Source of the DNA: Chitinophagaceae bacterium
GTDB taxonomy: Bacteria; Bacteroidota; Bacteroidia; Chitinophagales; Chitinophagaceae
Assembly: GCA_019247775.1 (NCBI GenBank)
Contig: JAFBAN010000188.1
Span: 1 to 32,491 of the forward strand
Direction: 5' to 3'
Length of the DNA stretch: 32,491 nt
How positions within the stretch are numbered: the stretch's first letter is position 1; each line of letters starts with the position of its first letter. The notes under the pieces are model-generated. The model was not told where the DNA came from. It ran no database searches and worked only from the letters and a program-made list of their open reading frames with translations. The translations under genes and the position numbers were made by a program. Of the stretch, positions 9,219-18,667 are shown piece by piece.

Positions 9219-10172
9219 TCACATTTGCCGCTGCGCTTTAAGTATAAACCAGCTATTCAGCAGCGCATACACGATCAGGACGATCAGTGCGGCGGTCTTA
9301 TCGAATTTCTTCGAGGCCCCGGGCTTCCCGTTCTTCAATAGTTTCAGCGAGAACACCGAAGCGGTCACTATTACGAAAATAAAGAACAGGGTAATACCGT
9401 GCAGGGTATCCACCAACGTGAAGGACGTGGATTCGGGTAAGGTGGAATCGATGATATACTTATTGCCGATCACCGCAAACAACGCGCCCACACCCAGGCT
9501 GAACCTCGAATCGATATAGTCGGAATGAATATAGAAGCAGATAAAAGCGATCAGGAAAGCCACGTACATACCAAGGAAGATCTTTGCGAACAGATCGGCG
9601 GCTTCGCGTGAAATAACGATCCTGACCCTCATGGTCCCATATTCCGTATGCGGTTTCGGATAGGACGAGTCGCCAAAAGCCGTTTCGTAGGGCCTGATAC
9701 CCGAACTCATCGAAAAACTGTCGATGGCCCAGCCGCGCAGTGTAAAACGCGGGTCGAAATTATTGCCCAGGGTATCCACGGCAAACACCAGCGACCTGGA
9801 ATCATACTGCGAATTCTCGATCCCCAGCCGTAACCGTTGTTTATCGAAGGGGAAATTATTGATCCGCCAGGAATCCTTCATCACGCACTGCAGTTTCATC
9901 AGCATATAAATGCCGTTAGAAGAATCGATGGTGGTATACAGTTTGGAAAAGCTTTTGGCCTGCGGGATCTCCAGGTTCTGATCGAAATTGAACGACTTGT
10001 TCCTGTACCGGAGCCAGAGCCAGAATGTGATCGTGTATTCGTTCTGCTTGAAATCGATGTCATGGATGCTGGTGATATAAATGCCGGTGCGCACCGTATC
10101 CGGCTTTGGTGACTGAGCCTGGATCGCATTTATGATCAGACAGCAAAAACTGCAAAGCAGTATCTTCTTCAT
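9219..10172 (-). CDS. Pentameric ligand-gated ion channel (Cys-loop receptor superfamily)-like protein
   Basis: Signal peptide; LBD-like GIYITSIHDIDFKQNEYTITFWLWLRYRNKS and INNFPFDKQRLRLGIEN; four-helix TM region with SRFSLGVGALFAVIGNKYIIDSTLPESTSFTLVDTLHGITLFFIFVIV. Start taken at MKKILLCSF. Confidence 0.7.
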   Translation of the reverse strand: MKKILLCSFCCLIINAIQAQSPKPDTVRTGIYITSIHDIDFKQNEYTITFWLWLRYRNKSFNFDQNLEIPQAKSFSKLYTTIDSSNGIYMLMKLQCVMKDSWRINNFPFDKQRLRLGIENSQYDSRSLVFAVDTLGNNFDPRFTLRGWAIDSFSMSSGIRPYETAFGDSSYPKPHTEYGTMRVRIVISREAADLFAKIFLGMYVAFLIAFICFYIHSDYIDSRFSLGVGALFAVIGNKYIIDSTLPESTSFTLVDTLHGITLFFIFVIVTASVFSLKLLKNGKPGASKKFDKTAALIVLIVYALLNSWFILKAQRQM

Positions 10173-10201
10173 GCAGGTGTTTTGGAAACCCAAGATAATA
10201 G

Positions 10202-10276
10202 TTTTTTACCGCAGAGGCGCAGAGACGCGGAGGCAAAGGATCATCTTGCTTAACTCTGCGCCTTTGCGGTAAAAAA
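10202..10276. repeat. Octamer-type CGCAGAGR intergenic hairpin
   Basis: TTTTTTACCGCAGAGGCGCAGAG (10202-10224) pairs with CTCTGCGCCTTTGCGGTAAAAAA (10254-10276), 23 bp with one G:T. Confidence 0.9.
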
Positions 10277-10290
10277 GAGAAGTCGGGGGC

Positions 10291-10869
10291 CTACTGGTAC
10301 CCAAGTAAAGCTCTTTGAGAAATATCAAACGCGATCATCTTTTCATAAAGTTCCAGTCTCGATAAACCTGCCGCCACGGCAAGCGCTTCATGCGTATGCA
10401 CGAGCGGCAAATGTTTTTCGATCTGTTCTTTCTGGCCTAGCAGCGTCTGCCGCAGTTCCATCAGCAGTTTGCCGAGGTTGTTTTCGCCCGCTCCATTGCA
10501 TACACCCCAGAATGTATCGTTCCAGTCATTGCCTTCTATCAGTTCGGCGTCGCCGGTGGCAAGCAGCGCTCGTGTCAGCAATGGCTCGCGGCCCCCGAAT
10601 TTGAGGGCCAGCAATGCTTTCATTACGCCCAGTTTTTTGTCGCGCGTCCAGCCGGGATCAGTAGCCAGATCATGTGCGGCCATATATTCTTTTGCCTCGC
10701 CTGGAGTGGGGCAGGATCGTATTTTCCTTTTGATCTCATCGTCTGCTGTTTTGGATGCGGCGTATGCATGTTCGAGTGTCGGAAAAAGCAAGCCATCCCA
10801 CTCGATGGAACAGGGCCAGAAATTGGAGAGGAACCTGTGGGTGTTCTGGAAAGTCAGGATCGGTTGCAT
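10291..10869 (-). CDS. NADAR (YbiA-like) family protein
   Basis: FQNTHRFLSNFWPCSIEWDGLLFPTLEHAYAASKT...NDTFWGVCNGAGENNLGKLLMELR. Start taken at MQPILTF; the upstream 15 codons are repeat-derived. Confidence 0.87.
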   Translation of the reverse strand: MQPILTFQNTHRFLSNFWPCSIEWDGLLFPTLEHAYAASKTADDEIKRKIRSCPTPGEAKEYMAAHDLATDPGWTRDKKLGVMKALLALKFGGREPLLTRALLATGDAELIEGNDWNDTFWGVCNGAGENNLGKLLMELRQTLLGQKEQIEKHLPLVHTHEALAVAAGLSRLELYEKMIAFDISQRALLGYQ

Positions 10870-10875
10870 GTTTGG

Positions 10876-10976
10876 GATTTCCAATTTACGATTTCTGATT
10901 TTGTAAGTTCCCATTTTCGATTGCTAATTCCTGGTGGAAGGCTGTTTATCGAATCGGAAATCGGAAATCAGAATTA
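10876..10976. repeat. Inverted pair of heptamer tracts (GATTTCY / GAAATCG family)
   Basis: 10876-10903 GATTTCC AATTTAC GATTTCT GATTTTG; 10950-10976 GAATCGG AAATCGG AAATCAG AATTAT. Confidence 0.85.
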
Positions 10977-13136
10977 TCACAATTTGATCTTAACGCCGGC
11001 ATTGATAACCATCCCATCCAGCGGCGCATAAATATCCCTGAAAACCGGATTGGAGATACTTCCGGTGTAAATCGCATCCCATCTTGTCTGCCTCCTGTCT
11101 GTAATGTTTTCGCCGTTGACAAAAACATCGAAATGGCGATACATTTTCTGCACCAGCAGCCCGAATGTGACAAACGATCTGCCGGTTGTTCCGTCAGACA
11201 GTAACTGTTCGCCGGTGTAGAATGCTTCGAGTCCGGCACGCAAACTGCCCTCAACCTCGTAGGTAAGATCGGCATTTATCCTGTGCTTTGCTGTAAGCGG
11301 AGATCGCTTATTCAATCCATTGAAATGCTCTCTGGCATCCACATAGGTATAGCCCAAATTGAGTGCAAGTTCATCAAAACTCAGTCTGAGGTTAGTTTCG
11401 ACTCCCGCCACGTCAATAGTCCCGGAGGCGTTTACATAGTCCTGGCCCTGCAATAGCACCGGGTGATTTAGTTTTGTGTAAAAAAAGAACTGATTAAAAC
11501 TTATGGTTGTTTCGTCTATTCTTTTTCTGTAGCTGATATCGGCATTGATGCCGTAACTTCTTTCGGCACGTATGGTGGAAAAATCGATCGGGTGGAGGTT
11601 CTGAAAAGCGATCTTCTCCGCATCTTCGATGAATGGGGTTGGCATTTTATAGCCGAGTCCGCCGCCTATCCGGCTGGAAAGCACGTCAGAGATCTTGAAA
11701 AGGAGATTGAGCCGCGGCAGCACGAATAATCCCGCCGATTTTTCATTGGTAGCCGGGTTGTTATTGTCGATGCGTAATCCGCTTTCCACCGTTACCAAAT
11801 GGGATAACCTGAACGTATTCTGTAAAAAGAATCCCAGCGTAGATAATCGGTAAGTGAGTTGGGTGGCTGTCCGTGGTGTAAATTTTTCCGTCCATTCATT
11901 CAAGCCCACAACCCATTCGTTCTTTTTTTGCCTGTATACATAATTGAGTTCGCTAAAACTGGAAACCTGGCTGCCGCTGAACGCGGAGGAAGCCAGGCTG
12001 AGTTCCCTGTCGAAAACCCCAACCGAACTTTTCAGGTGGATGCTGCTGACCCCGTTGATCGTATGCGTCAGCGAGAACTGGCCGGAGATCCGTTTGGTAA
12101 GATTATGCTCGAAATATTGATGCAGGCCGCCGGCATTTCCTCTCACTACCTCGAGGTCTCCGCCAAGCCTGTCCTCGAAAGTAGTATTGAGTCCTATCCA
12201 CGCATTGGTGCGGCTGTTGAAATACAGGAATAATTTGGGGTTCAGTACAAACCGGTCCAGTTTGGGATTGGCCGTAATGCCTGTGCCGCCCGGATCATAC
12301 GGACCGTTGTGATCATAACTGCCAAAAACCGTAATGCCTGCTGAACCGGATCTCCGGGAATAAAAGCCGCTGGCGTCGAATCCTTTTGCTGAATTAGCAT
12401 TGATCAGGAAATTAGCTTCGCGTTTCTCGCCCGGCGTTTTTGTGATCAGGTTGATCAGTCCCGAAATAGCGCCGCCTCCATATAGGGTAGAGGATGATCC
12501 CTTGATATATTCCACCTGTTTTAGATCGAGGGGCGGGATCTGCATAATGCTTAATCCTCCTGAAAACCCGCTGTATAACGGCATTCCATCTTTCAGCAAC
12601 TGCGTATACCGGCCGTCGAGACCCTGGATGCGGATATTGGCGGTGCCGCTTACCGCCGATGTCTGTTGCGTATTGATACCGGTACTTTCATTTAACAGCA
12701 TCCTGATATCGCCCGGTTTCATCGTACTTTTTTCATCCAGCTCATCCGCGGCAATGGCTTCTATCCTCGTTGGGATATCGGCCAGGTTCCTGTTGGTTCT
12801 TGTAGACTGGACCACAACATCCTCAATGATGGCCTCGATAGGGCTCATCTCAACCAATACCGGGCCTGGTGCAGTCAATGGCAGAACAACTGCAAGTTCC
12901 CTGGATTGAAAACCGATATGGCTGATCAAAAATGTATAGCTGCCGGCAGAAAGATCGGTTACCTTCAATAAGCCAAAACTATCCGCAACCATACTTCTGT
13001 TTGCAGGTTTGATAAACACGGTGGCGGCCAGCGGAGATCTGTCCCTGGCATTCTTGACTGAAATACTGAAACTGGATTGCGCCAGCAGGTTAAAAACATG
13101 TAACGACAGCAGCATGCATAAGATAAATCTGTTCAT
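10977..13136 (-). CDS. TonB-dependent receptor with N-terminal carboxypeptidase-regulatory-like domain
   Basis: Signal peptide, SPLAATVFIKPANRSMVADSFGLLKVTDLSAGSYTF, plug motif IRIQGLDGRYTQLLKDGMPLYSG, C-terminal GVKIKL. Start taken at MNRFIL. Confidence 0.9.
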   Translation of the reverse strand: MNRFILCMLLSLHVFNLLAQSSFSISVKNARDRSPLAATVFIKPANRSMVADSFGLLKVTDLSAGSYTFLISHIGFQSRELAVVLPLTAPGPVLVEMSPIEAIIEDVVVQSTRTNRNLADIPTRIEAIAADELDEKSTMKPGDIRMLLNESTGINTQQTSAVSGTANIRIQGLDGRYTQLLKDGMPLYSGFSGGLSIMQIPPLDLKQVEYIKGSSSTLYGGGAISGLINLITKTPGEKREANFLINANSAKGFDASGFYSRRSGSAGITVFGSYDHNGPYDPGGTGITANPKLDRFVLNPKLFLYFNSRTNAWIGLNTTFEDRLGGDLEVVRGNAGGLHQYFEHNLTKRISGQFSLTHTINGVSSIHLKSSVGVFDRELSLASSAFSGSQVSSFSELNYVYRQKKNEWVVGLNEWTEKFTPRTATQLTYRLSTLGFFLQNTFRLSHLVTVESGLRIDNNNPATNEKSAGLFVLPRLNLLFKISDVLSSRIGGGLGYKMPTPFIEDAEKIAFQNLHPIDFSTIRAERSYGINADISYRKRIDETTISFNQFFFYTKLNHPVLLQGQDYVNASGTIDVAGVETNLRLSFDELALNLGYTYVDAREHFNGLNKRSPLTAKHRINADLTYEVEGSLRAGLEAFYTGEQLLSDGTTGRSFVTFGLLVQKMYRHFDVFVNGENITDRRQTRWDAIYTGSISNPVFRDIYAPLDGMVINAGVKIKL

Positions 13137-13245
13137 CACTATAGCCGGTTCTGGCGGCAAATATAGCGAGAGGATTTGCTGACAAACAGACTTTGTAAAA
13201 AGAGGCTATATTTAGGATGATTCATTACCGAACCTACGCTGCTGC

Positions 13246-14877
13246 ATGAACCATCTACAAAGCCTTGACTACGCTGTTTTTTTCATCTACCTGATCGCTG
13301 TCTCCGCTTATGGGTACTGGGTATACCGGCGGAAGAAATCCAAAGAAGCGGATTCAAAGGATTTTTTCCTGGCCGAAGGTTCCCTCACCTGGTGGGCGAT
13401 CGGGGCTTCATTGATCGCTTCCAATATTTCGGCGGAGCATTTTATCGGGATGTCGGGATCCGGGTTTGCACTCGGGCTGGCGATCTCCTCTTATGAATGG
13501 ATGGCTGCTGCTACGCTCGTGCTTATCGCTATCTTCTTTATCCCGATCTACCTCAGGAACCGGATCTTCACCATGCCGCAGTTCCTGGCCAGGCGTTACA
13601 ATGAAACGGTGGCAACGGTGCTGGCGATATTCTGGCTGCTGGTATACGTTTTCGTGAACCTGACCTCGATCATCTACCTCGGCGCGCTGGCCATCAACTC
13701 TATTTCGGGCATCGGTTTCGAATGGTGTATGGTGGGGCTCAGCATATTCTCCATTGTGGTTACACTGGGCGGCATGAAAGTGATCGGGTACACTGATGTG
13801 GTGCAGGTGCTGGTGCTGATCATGGGCGGACTGGTAACCTGTTACCTCGCGCTTAACCTGGTATCTGAAAAATTCGGTTTTGGCGGCAATATACTCAAAG
13901 GACTAAGCCTGATCAGGGACAAAGCGCCCTCGCATTTTCATATGATCTTCGACAGATCGAATCCTTACTACAAAGATCTTCCCGGTTTATCGGTCGTTAT
14001 CGGGGGTATGTGGATCAACAACCTGAACTACTGGGGATGCAACCAGTATATTACCCAGCGTGCACTCGGCGCCGATCTTCCCACTGCCAGAAAAGGGATC
14101 CTGTTTGCAGCTTTCCTGAAATTACTGATCCCGCTGATCGTGGTGATCCCCGGTATTACGATGTATGTGATGTACCAGAACGGCATGTTCCATAGCGAGA
14201 TGGCAGATGCGGCAGGTGTGATCAAACCCGATCATTCCTATCCCACTTTAATGAACCTGCTTCCCGCCGGATTGAAAGGACTCGCTTTTGCAGCACTTAC
14301 CGCGGCCATCGTTGCTTCTCTGGCCGGTAAAGCAAATAGCATTTCTACGATATTTTCACTCGATATCTATAAGAAATTCTTCAACAAAACTGCAACCGAA
14401 AAAAAACTGGTCAGCACCGGCCGTATTACCGTGGTGGTGGCTATGCTGCTCGCCGGCCTGGTGGCGCCTATGCTGCGCAACCTCGACCAGGCTTACCAGT
14501 TTATCCAGGAATATGTAGGGTTTATTTCTCCCGGTGTACTGTCTATTTTCCTGCTGGGATTTTTCTGGAAAAGGACCACTTCGATGGCCGCACTGGCTTC
14601 TGCCATACTCACCATCCCGCTTTCGACGATCTTTAAATTCCTTCCATCATGGACCAGCGGCGCTTTTCCGGACCTGCCTTTTATGGACCGTATGACACTG
14701 GTGTTTATCCTGCTGGTATTGCTGATGGTAGTAATGAGTCTTTCCAGTAAGCGGAAAACAGATGAATCAAAACTGGTGGTGATCGATACCAGGATGTTCC
14801 GTTGCAGTCCGGGTTTTATTGTCGGCTCAACGATCATCATCGGTATACTGGCTGCATTGTATACCGTATTCTGGTAA
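13246..14877 (+). CDS. Sodium:solute symporter (SSS/SLC5 family)
   Basis: DFFLAEGSLTWWAIGASLIASNISAEHFIGMSGSGFA...FTMPQFLARRYN; multiple TM helices; ALTAAIVASLAGKANSISTIFSLDIY. Confidence 0.92.
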   Translation: MNHLQSLDYAVFFIYLIAVSAYGYWVYRRKKSKEADSKDFFLAEGSLTWWAIGASLIASNISAEHFIGMSGSGFALGLAISSYEWMAAATLVLIAIFFIPIYLRNRIFTMPQFLARRYNETVATVLAIFWLLVYVFVNLTSIIYLGALAINSISGIGFEWCMVGLSIFSIVVTLGGMKVIGYTDVVQVLVLIMGGLVTCYLALNLVSEKFGFGGNILKGLSLIRDKAPSHFHMIFDRSNPYYKDLPGLSVVIGGMWINNLNYWGCNQYITQRALGADLPTARKGILFAAFLKLLIPLIVVIPGITMYVMYQNGMFHSEMADAAGVIKPDHSYPTLMNLLPAGLKGLAFAALTAAIVASLAGKANSISTIFSLDIYKKFFNKTATEKKLVSTGRITVVVAMLLAGLVAPMLRNLDQAYQFIQEYVGFISPGVLSIFLLGFFWKRTTSMAALASAILTIPLSTIFKFLPSWTSGAFPDLPFMDRMTLVFILLVLLMVVMSLSSKRKTDESKLVVIDTRMFRCSPGFIVGSTIIIGILAALYTVFW

Positions 14878-14884
14878 TTCGTAA

Positions 14885-15619
14885 TTACTGTTTCCAGTGG
14901 ATCTTCCCGAACCAGGCCGGATCGAAGATGCGTTCGTCGATATGATCATCGGGCCGGAGTTCGCTGTATTTTTCAAGCTGCCGCAGTTTGCCATCGAAAT
15001 AGAATTCTACCCTGGTTTCCGACCAGCCATTGCCCACCCTGGTCTGGCCGCTCATCCTTGCATCCATATGCGAGCCGCGGGTGATCTCCATCGTGCGCAC
15101 GAGGTACAGGTTCTCTGCATCCACCCACATCTGTTTGCTGCTGGTGTCGCCTGCCAGTGCACCGATCACATAGGTCTTGCGTCCCTGCCAGCTGGTGGTA
15201 TAGCCTTTGGAAAGGTCGTAACCATCCTGCTGCAGGTAGGCCTTCACCGTATCGAAAGGCTGCATGTACATGCCGCCAAGAATGAAAGTGAACGGGTTGG
15301 TGCCCGCTGTAACCCTGGTCAGCTGTCCGCGCTGGAAACGATAGGTGGAATCTTTTCTGTAGATAACCGCATTCCCGTTCTTAGGATCCTCCATGTCTAT
15401 CCGCAGGTCGTGCGGAAAACGGGCAGCCTCATACCACACTGCAGTGCGCTGCAGGGAATCATTGCGATAGAATTCTGTTTGCTGAACGAAAGTAAAGCCC
15501 TTGTACCATTTTCCGGTATGGGCATTATACATCCGGCGAAGCGATTCTTCGCCGGTCTGGGCAAAGGCGCCCATGGCTAAAAAGAGTAGCAGAAAAAAGA
15601 AGATCGTTTTGCGCAACAT
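14885..15619 (-). CDS. Outer membrane lipoprotein-sorting (LolA-like) protein
   Basis: Signal peptide MLRKTIFFFLLLFLAMGAFAQ; DSTYRFQRGQLTRVTAGTNPF, KQMWVDAENLYLVRTMEITRG. Listed longer start rejected. Confidence 0.7.
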   Translation of the reverse strand: MLRKTIFFFLLLFLAMGAFAQTGEESLRRMYNAHTGKWYKGFTFVQQTEFYRNDSLQRTAVWYEAARFPHDLRIDMEDPKNGNAVIYRKDSTYRFQRGQLTRVTAGTNPFTFILGGMYMQPFDTVKAYLQQDGYDLSKGYTTSWQGRKTYVIGALAGDTSSKQMWVDAENLYLVRTMEITRGSHMDARMSGQTRVGNGWSETRVEFYFDGKLRQLEKYSELRPDDHIDERIFDPAWFGKIHWKQ

Positions 15620-15753
15620 AAGCTGATTTGAATGGGCAATGTAGCAAGCGTTTGGATGTTGGCAAGCGGCTTTCGGAAATTTTTGGAAATAAGTTCCCTT
15701 TTGCTGTAACCTTTCGTTCGAAACAGGGTTTTGGTTGGCAAACAAACGGTCCG

Positions 15754-18192
15754 ATGAGAAAATTGCCGCTGCTCTGCCTGTTAGGAATAATTGCCGTTGT
15801 GCATCTGAACGCACAGCATCCCGTCTCTGTTTCCGGGCAGGTGCAGGATGTGCAGAACAAACCGCTGGTGGGTGTATCGGTGATTTTGCTGCAGGCAAGG
15901 GACTCCGTTACGGCTGTATCGGCGATCAGCAATGAAAAAGGAGCTTTCCTGCTGCCGGGCGTGAAGCCCGGTTCTTATATCGTATCTGCTACTGCATTGC
16001 AGCACCGGACCTGGTACAGCAAACCGATCGATATCAGGCAGAACCTGGTATTGCCTGTAATAACACTGTACGATTCCAGCCGGCAGCTGGCTGCGGTAAC
16101 CGTATCTGCCACCAAACCTTTCACGGAACAGAAAATAGACAGGACGATAGTGAACGTGGACGCGCTGATTTCGAATGCGGGCGCCAATGCACTGGAAGCA
16201 CTCGAAAAGACCCCGGGCGTTCTTGTTGATGAGAATGGCGCCATCACTTTTAAAGGCAAGAGCAGTGTGCTTATCCTCATCGATGACAAGCCTACCTACC
16301 TGTCTGCCGCCGACCTGGCCGCTTACCTGCGATCATTGCCCGCATCTGCATTGGACAAAATAGAGCTAATGGATAACCCGCCCGCCAAATACGACGCGGC
16401 CGGCAATGGGGGAGTGATCAACATCAAAACAAAAAAAGCGAAGAACAAAGGATTCAACGGTTCCGTAAGTGCGAGTTACGGGCAATCGTTTTATGCCCGC
16501 ACCAGCGAAAGCCTGAACCTAAACTATTATACCGGCAAGGTCAATCTTTTTGCGAACCTCGGGTACAGTATCAACAAAGGCCACCGCGAACTGGCGGTCA
16601 GCCGCACTTATCTTGACGGAGCGGGCAATACCGCTTCGGTATTCACTCAGACTAATTATTTTTCTCCCTATGGTACCAGCCCTTCGGCTAAAATAGGGTT
16701 CGATTATTATGTTTCGCCCAAAACAACCTGGGGCATTGTGTACACCGGCTCGGCATTCAACAGGTCGGATTATCGTCCTACTTTCAGTTACCTGTATAAT
16801 AAGACAGGATCGCTGGATTCATCCATTACAGCCAATAACCGAAATACCAGCCGCTTCGATAAGTCGGGCATCAATCTCAACTTCACGCATTCCATCGATA
16901 CGGCCGGCAGATCGATCAGTTTCGATATGGACTATATCAACTATCGCTCCAACAGCGACCAGTCTTTCCTGAACACCATCTACACTGCTGCGGGCAGCGC
17001 CAAAAGCCAGCAGCAGATCAGTGCCGAAGTGCCTTCTGTTATCGATATCTACGCAGCCAAAGCCGACTACACACAGATGCTGGGCAAAACAAAAATGGAA
17101 ACAGGGATCAAAAGCAGTTTTGTGACCAGCGATAATGAAGCGGATTATTTCAATGTGAACGGCGGCCTGAGAACGGTCGACTACAATAATACCAACCGTT
17201 TCATCTATAAGGAAAATATCAATGCTGCTTACCTGAGCCTGAACCGCACTTTGAAACGTATCACACTGCAGGCCGGACTGCGACTGGAGAACACCAATGG
17301 CAGCGGTCACCAGCTGGGGAACCTGTACAGGCCTGACTCGGCTTTTACCAAGCATTATACCAGTCTGTTCCCCACCGCTTATCTTTCGTATAAACTGGAC
17401 AGCGCCGGCAATGACCTGCTGAATCTTTCGATGGGCAGAAGGATCGATCGGCCCAATTACCAGGATCTCAATCCATTTGTATTCATACTCGACAAGTTCA
17501 CGTATTTCTCTGGTAATCCATTCCTGAAACCGCAGTACTCCACCGAACTCAAGCTGGCCTGGTCGCACAGGAACAAGATCACGCTGTCGGCACAATACAA
17601 CCGGATCACCGATGTGCAGATCGAGACGATCGAGCAGAACGGAACTGCATTCATCAGCCGTAACGGCAATATAGGTGCGTGGGATTACCTGGCACTAAGT
17701 GTGGATATGAACCTGCGGTTTACGAAATGGTGGACAGCCAATCTCTATTCGGATTTCCTGAACTATATGGAATACCACGGTGTACTGTACACAGGACGCA
17801 TCGATATTTCTTCCCTGTATTTTTATGGTACCATGAACAACCAGTTCACCATCGGCAAAGGCTGGAGCGCTGAACTGAGCGGGTTCTATCTTTCGCATCG
17901 CACCAACGGGCAATTCGACAAGATCCCGTTCGGCCAGGTGAATACGGGCCTGCAGAAAAAGATCCTGAACAATAACGGTTCCATCCGTTTCAATGTCAGG
18001 GACATCTTCAATACGAATACGTCCACCGGCAATATCACCAATGTGCCCGGTGTGATCGCCAGTTACCGCAACAATTTCTACGGCCAGACCTTCACGCTGA
18101 GCTTCAGTTACAATTTCGGCCGCCAGGCCAATACCGCGCAAAAAAGAAAGACCGGCAGCGCTGATACGGAAGCGGGCAGAGCGGGGAATTAG
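15754..18192 (+). CDS. Outer membrane beta-barrel protein / TonB-dependent receptor family
   Basis: Signal peptide MRKLPLLCLLGIIAVVHLNAQ; CarboxypepD_reg-like repeat; plug VLIDDKPTYL...KIELMDNPPAKYDAAGNGGVINIKTKK; C-terminal TFTLSFSYNFG. Confidence 0.9.
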   Translation: MRKLPLLCLLGIIAVVHLNAQHPVSVSGQVQDVQNKPLVGVSVILLQARDSVTAVSAISNEKGAFLLPGVKPGSYIVSATALQHRTWYSKPIDIRQNLVLPVITLYDSSRQLAAVTVSATKPFTEQKIDRTIVNVDALISNAGANALEALEKTPGVLVDENGAITFKGKSSVLILIDDKPTYLSAADLAAYLRSLPASALDKIELMDNPPAKYDAAGNGGVINIKTKKAKNKGFNGSVSASYGQSFYARTSESLNLNYYTGKVNLFANLGYSINKGHRELAVSRTYLDGAGNTASVFTQTNYFSPYGTSPSAKIGFDYYVSPKTTWGIVYTGSAFNRSDYRPTFSYLYNKTGSLDSSITANNRNTSRFDKSGINLNFTHSIDTAGRSISFDMDYINYRSNSDQSFLNTIYTAAGSAKSQQQISAEVPSVIDIYAAKADYTQMLGKTKMETGIKSSFVTSDNEADYFNVNGGLRTVDYNNTNRFIYKENINAAYLSLNRTLKRITLQAGLRLENTNGSGHQLGNLYRPDSAFTKHYTSLFPTAYLSYKLDSAGNDLLNLSMGRRIDRPNYQDLNPFVFILDKFTYFSGNPFLKPQYSTELKLAWSHRNKITLSAQYNRITDVQIETIEQNGTAFISRNGNIGAWDYLALSVDMNLRFTKWWTANLYSDFLNYMEYHGVLYTGRIDISSLYFYGTMNNQFTIGKGWSAELSGFYLSHRTNGQFDKIPFGQVNTGLQKKILNNNGSIRFNVRDIFNTNTSTGNITNVPGVIASYRNNFYGQTFTLSFSYNFGRQANTAQKRKTGSADTEAGRAGN

Positions 18193-18232
18193 CGGAAAGG
18201 GACGAATTACGAAGGGCGAAGTAGGTACCACA

Positions 18233-18267
18233 TAACTCCGCGCCTCTGCGCCTCCGCGGTAAAAGAG
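18233..18267. repeat. Half copy of CGCAGAGR-type repeat
   Basis: TAACTCCGCGCCTCTGCGCCTCCGCGGTAAAAGAG resembles the right arm of 10254-10276. Confidence 0.75.
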
Positions 18268-18295
18268 TCCCAAACCGGCGAGCCGTTTCACCGCA

Positions 18296-18315
18296 CCTGC
18301 CTGTCGGCAGGCAGG
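18296..18315. repeat. Short palindromic repeat CCTGCCTGTCGGCAGGCAGG
   Basis: CCTGCCTG / GCAGGCAGG near-perfect palindrome; encodes the spurious PACRQAG peptide in an antisense ORF. Confidence 0.75.
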
Positions 18316-18371
18316 AAGAACATGAGAAGCAGAGTTCACGCAGAGCGTACCCCCGAATTGCGGTACCTTTT

Positions 18372-18403
18372 TTTGGCCGTAACCCCTCATTGCCCTAATA
18401 TTG
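18372..18403 (+). promoter_or_regulatory. Candidate Bacteroidota-type promoter for tRNA-Leu
   Basis: TTTG, 20 nt, TAATATTG; approximates the TTTG-N19-TANNTTTG consensus. Confidence 0.45.
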
Positions 18404-18415
18404 CACCCCTACGCA

Positions 18416-18450
18416 ATTACTAATTATTCATTATTAATTACTAATTGTCC
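18416..18450. repeat. Heptamer tandem tract ATTACTA/ATTATTC/ATTATTA/ATTACTA/ATTGTCC
   Basis: Direct 7-nt period between the candidate promoter and tRNA-Leu. Confidence 0.75.
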
Positions 18451-18452
18451 TC

Positions 18453-18536
18453 GCCCAGATGGCGGAACTGGTAGACGCGCTAGACTCAAAATCTGGTTAT
18501 CGCAAGGTAGTGCAGGTTCGATTCCTGTTCTGGGCA
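18453..18536 (+). tRNA. tRNA-Leu (anticodon CAA)
   Basis: Acceptor GCCCAGA/TCTGGGC; anticodon stem CTAGA/TCTGG with loop CTCAAAA; long variable arm; T-arm GGTTCGATTCC; CCA not encoded. Confidence 0.95.
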
Positions 18537-18561
18537 CAAAAGCTAAAAAACAGCTTTTCTA

Positions 18562-18595
18562 AACCGTTTAAACTCAATGTTTAAGCGGTTTTTTT
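18562..18595 (+). terminator. Rho-independent terminator after tRNA-Leu
   Basis: AACCGTTTAAAC TCAAT GTTTAAGCGGTT followed by T tract. Confidence 0.75.
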
Positions 18596-18667
18596 GTTTG
18601 GAAGAGGTGTCAAAAAAGGTGTCAATACATGCATAATTCAATATTACAACTTTCGGCTCATTTCTAT

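Noticed and set aside
9178-9519. 113-aa ORF starting MKDSRLQTPDSRL
   Set aside because: Translation of the heptamer repeat and antisense of the ion-channel-like gene.
16819-17595. 258-aa ORF antisense to the outer membrane beta-barrel gene
   Set aside because: Shadow ORF over convincing TonB-type coding sequence.
17695-18390. 231-aa minus-strand ORF with PACRQAG
   Set aside because: Composed of antisense coding sequence plus repeat-derived sequence.
18513-18537. tRNA-Leu 3' end as a duplicated att core
   Set aside because: No clear second copy of the tRNA 3' end found in the window by eye; only the terminator-derived 10-12-mers recur.
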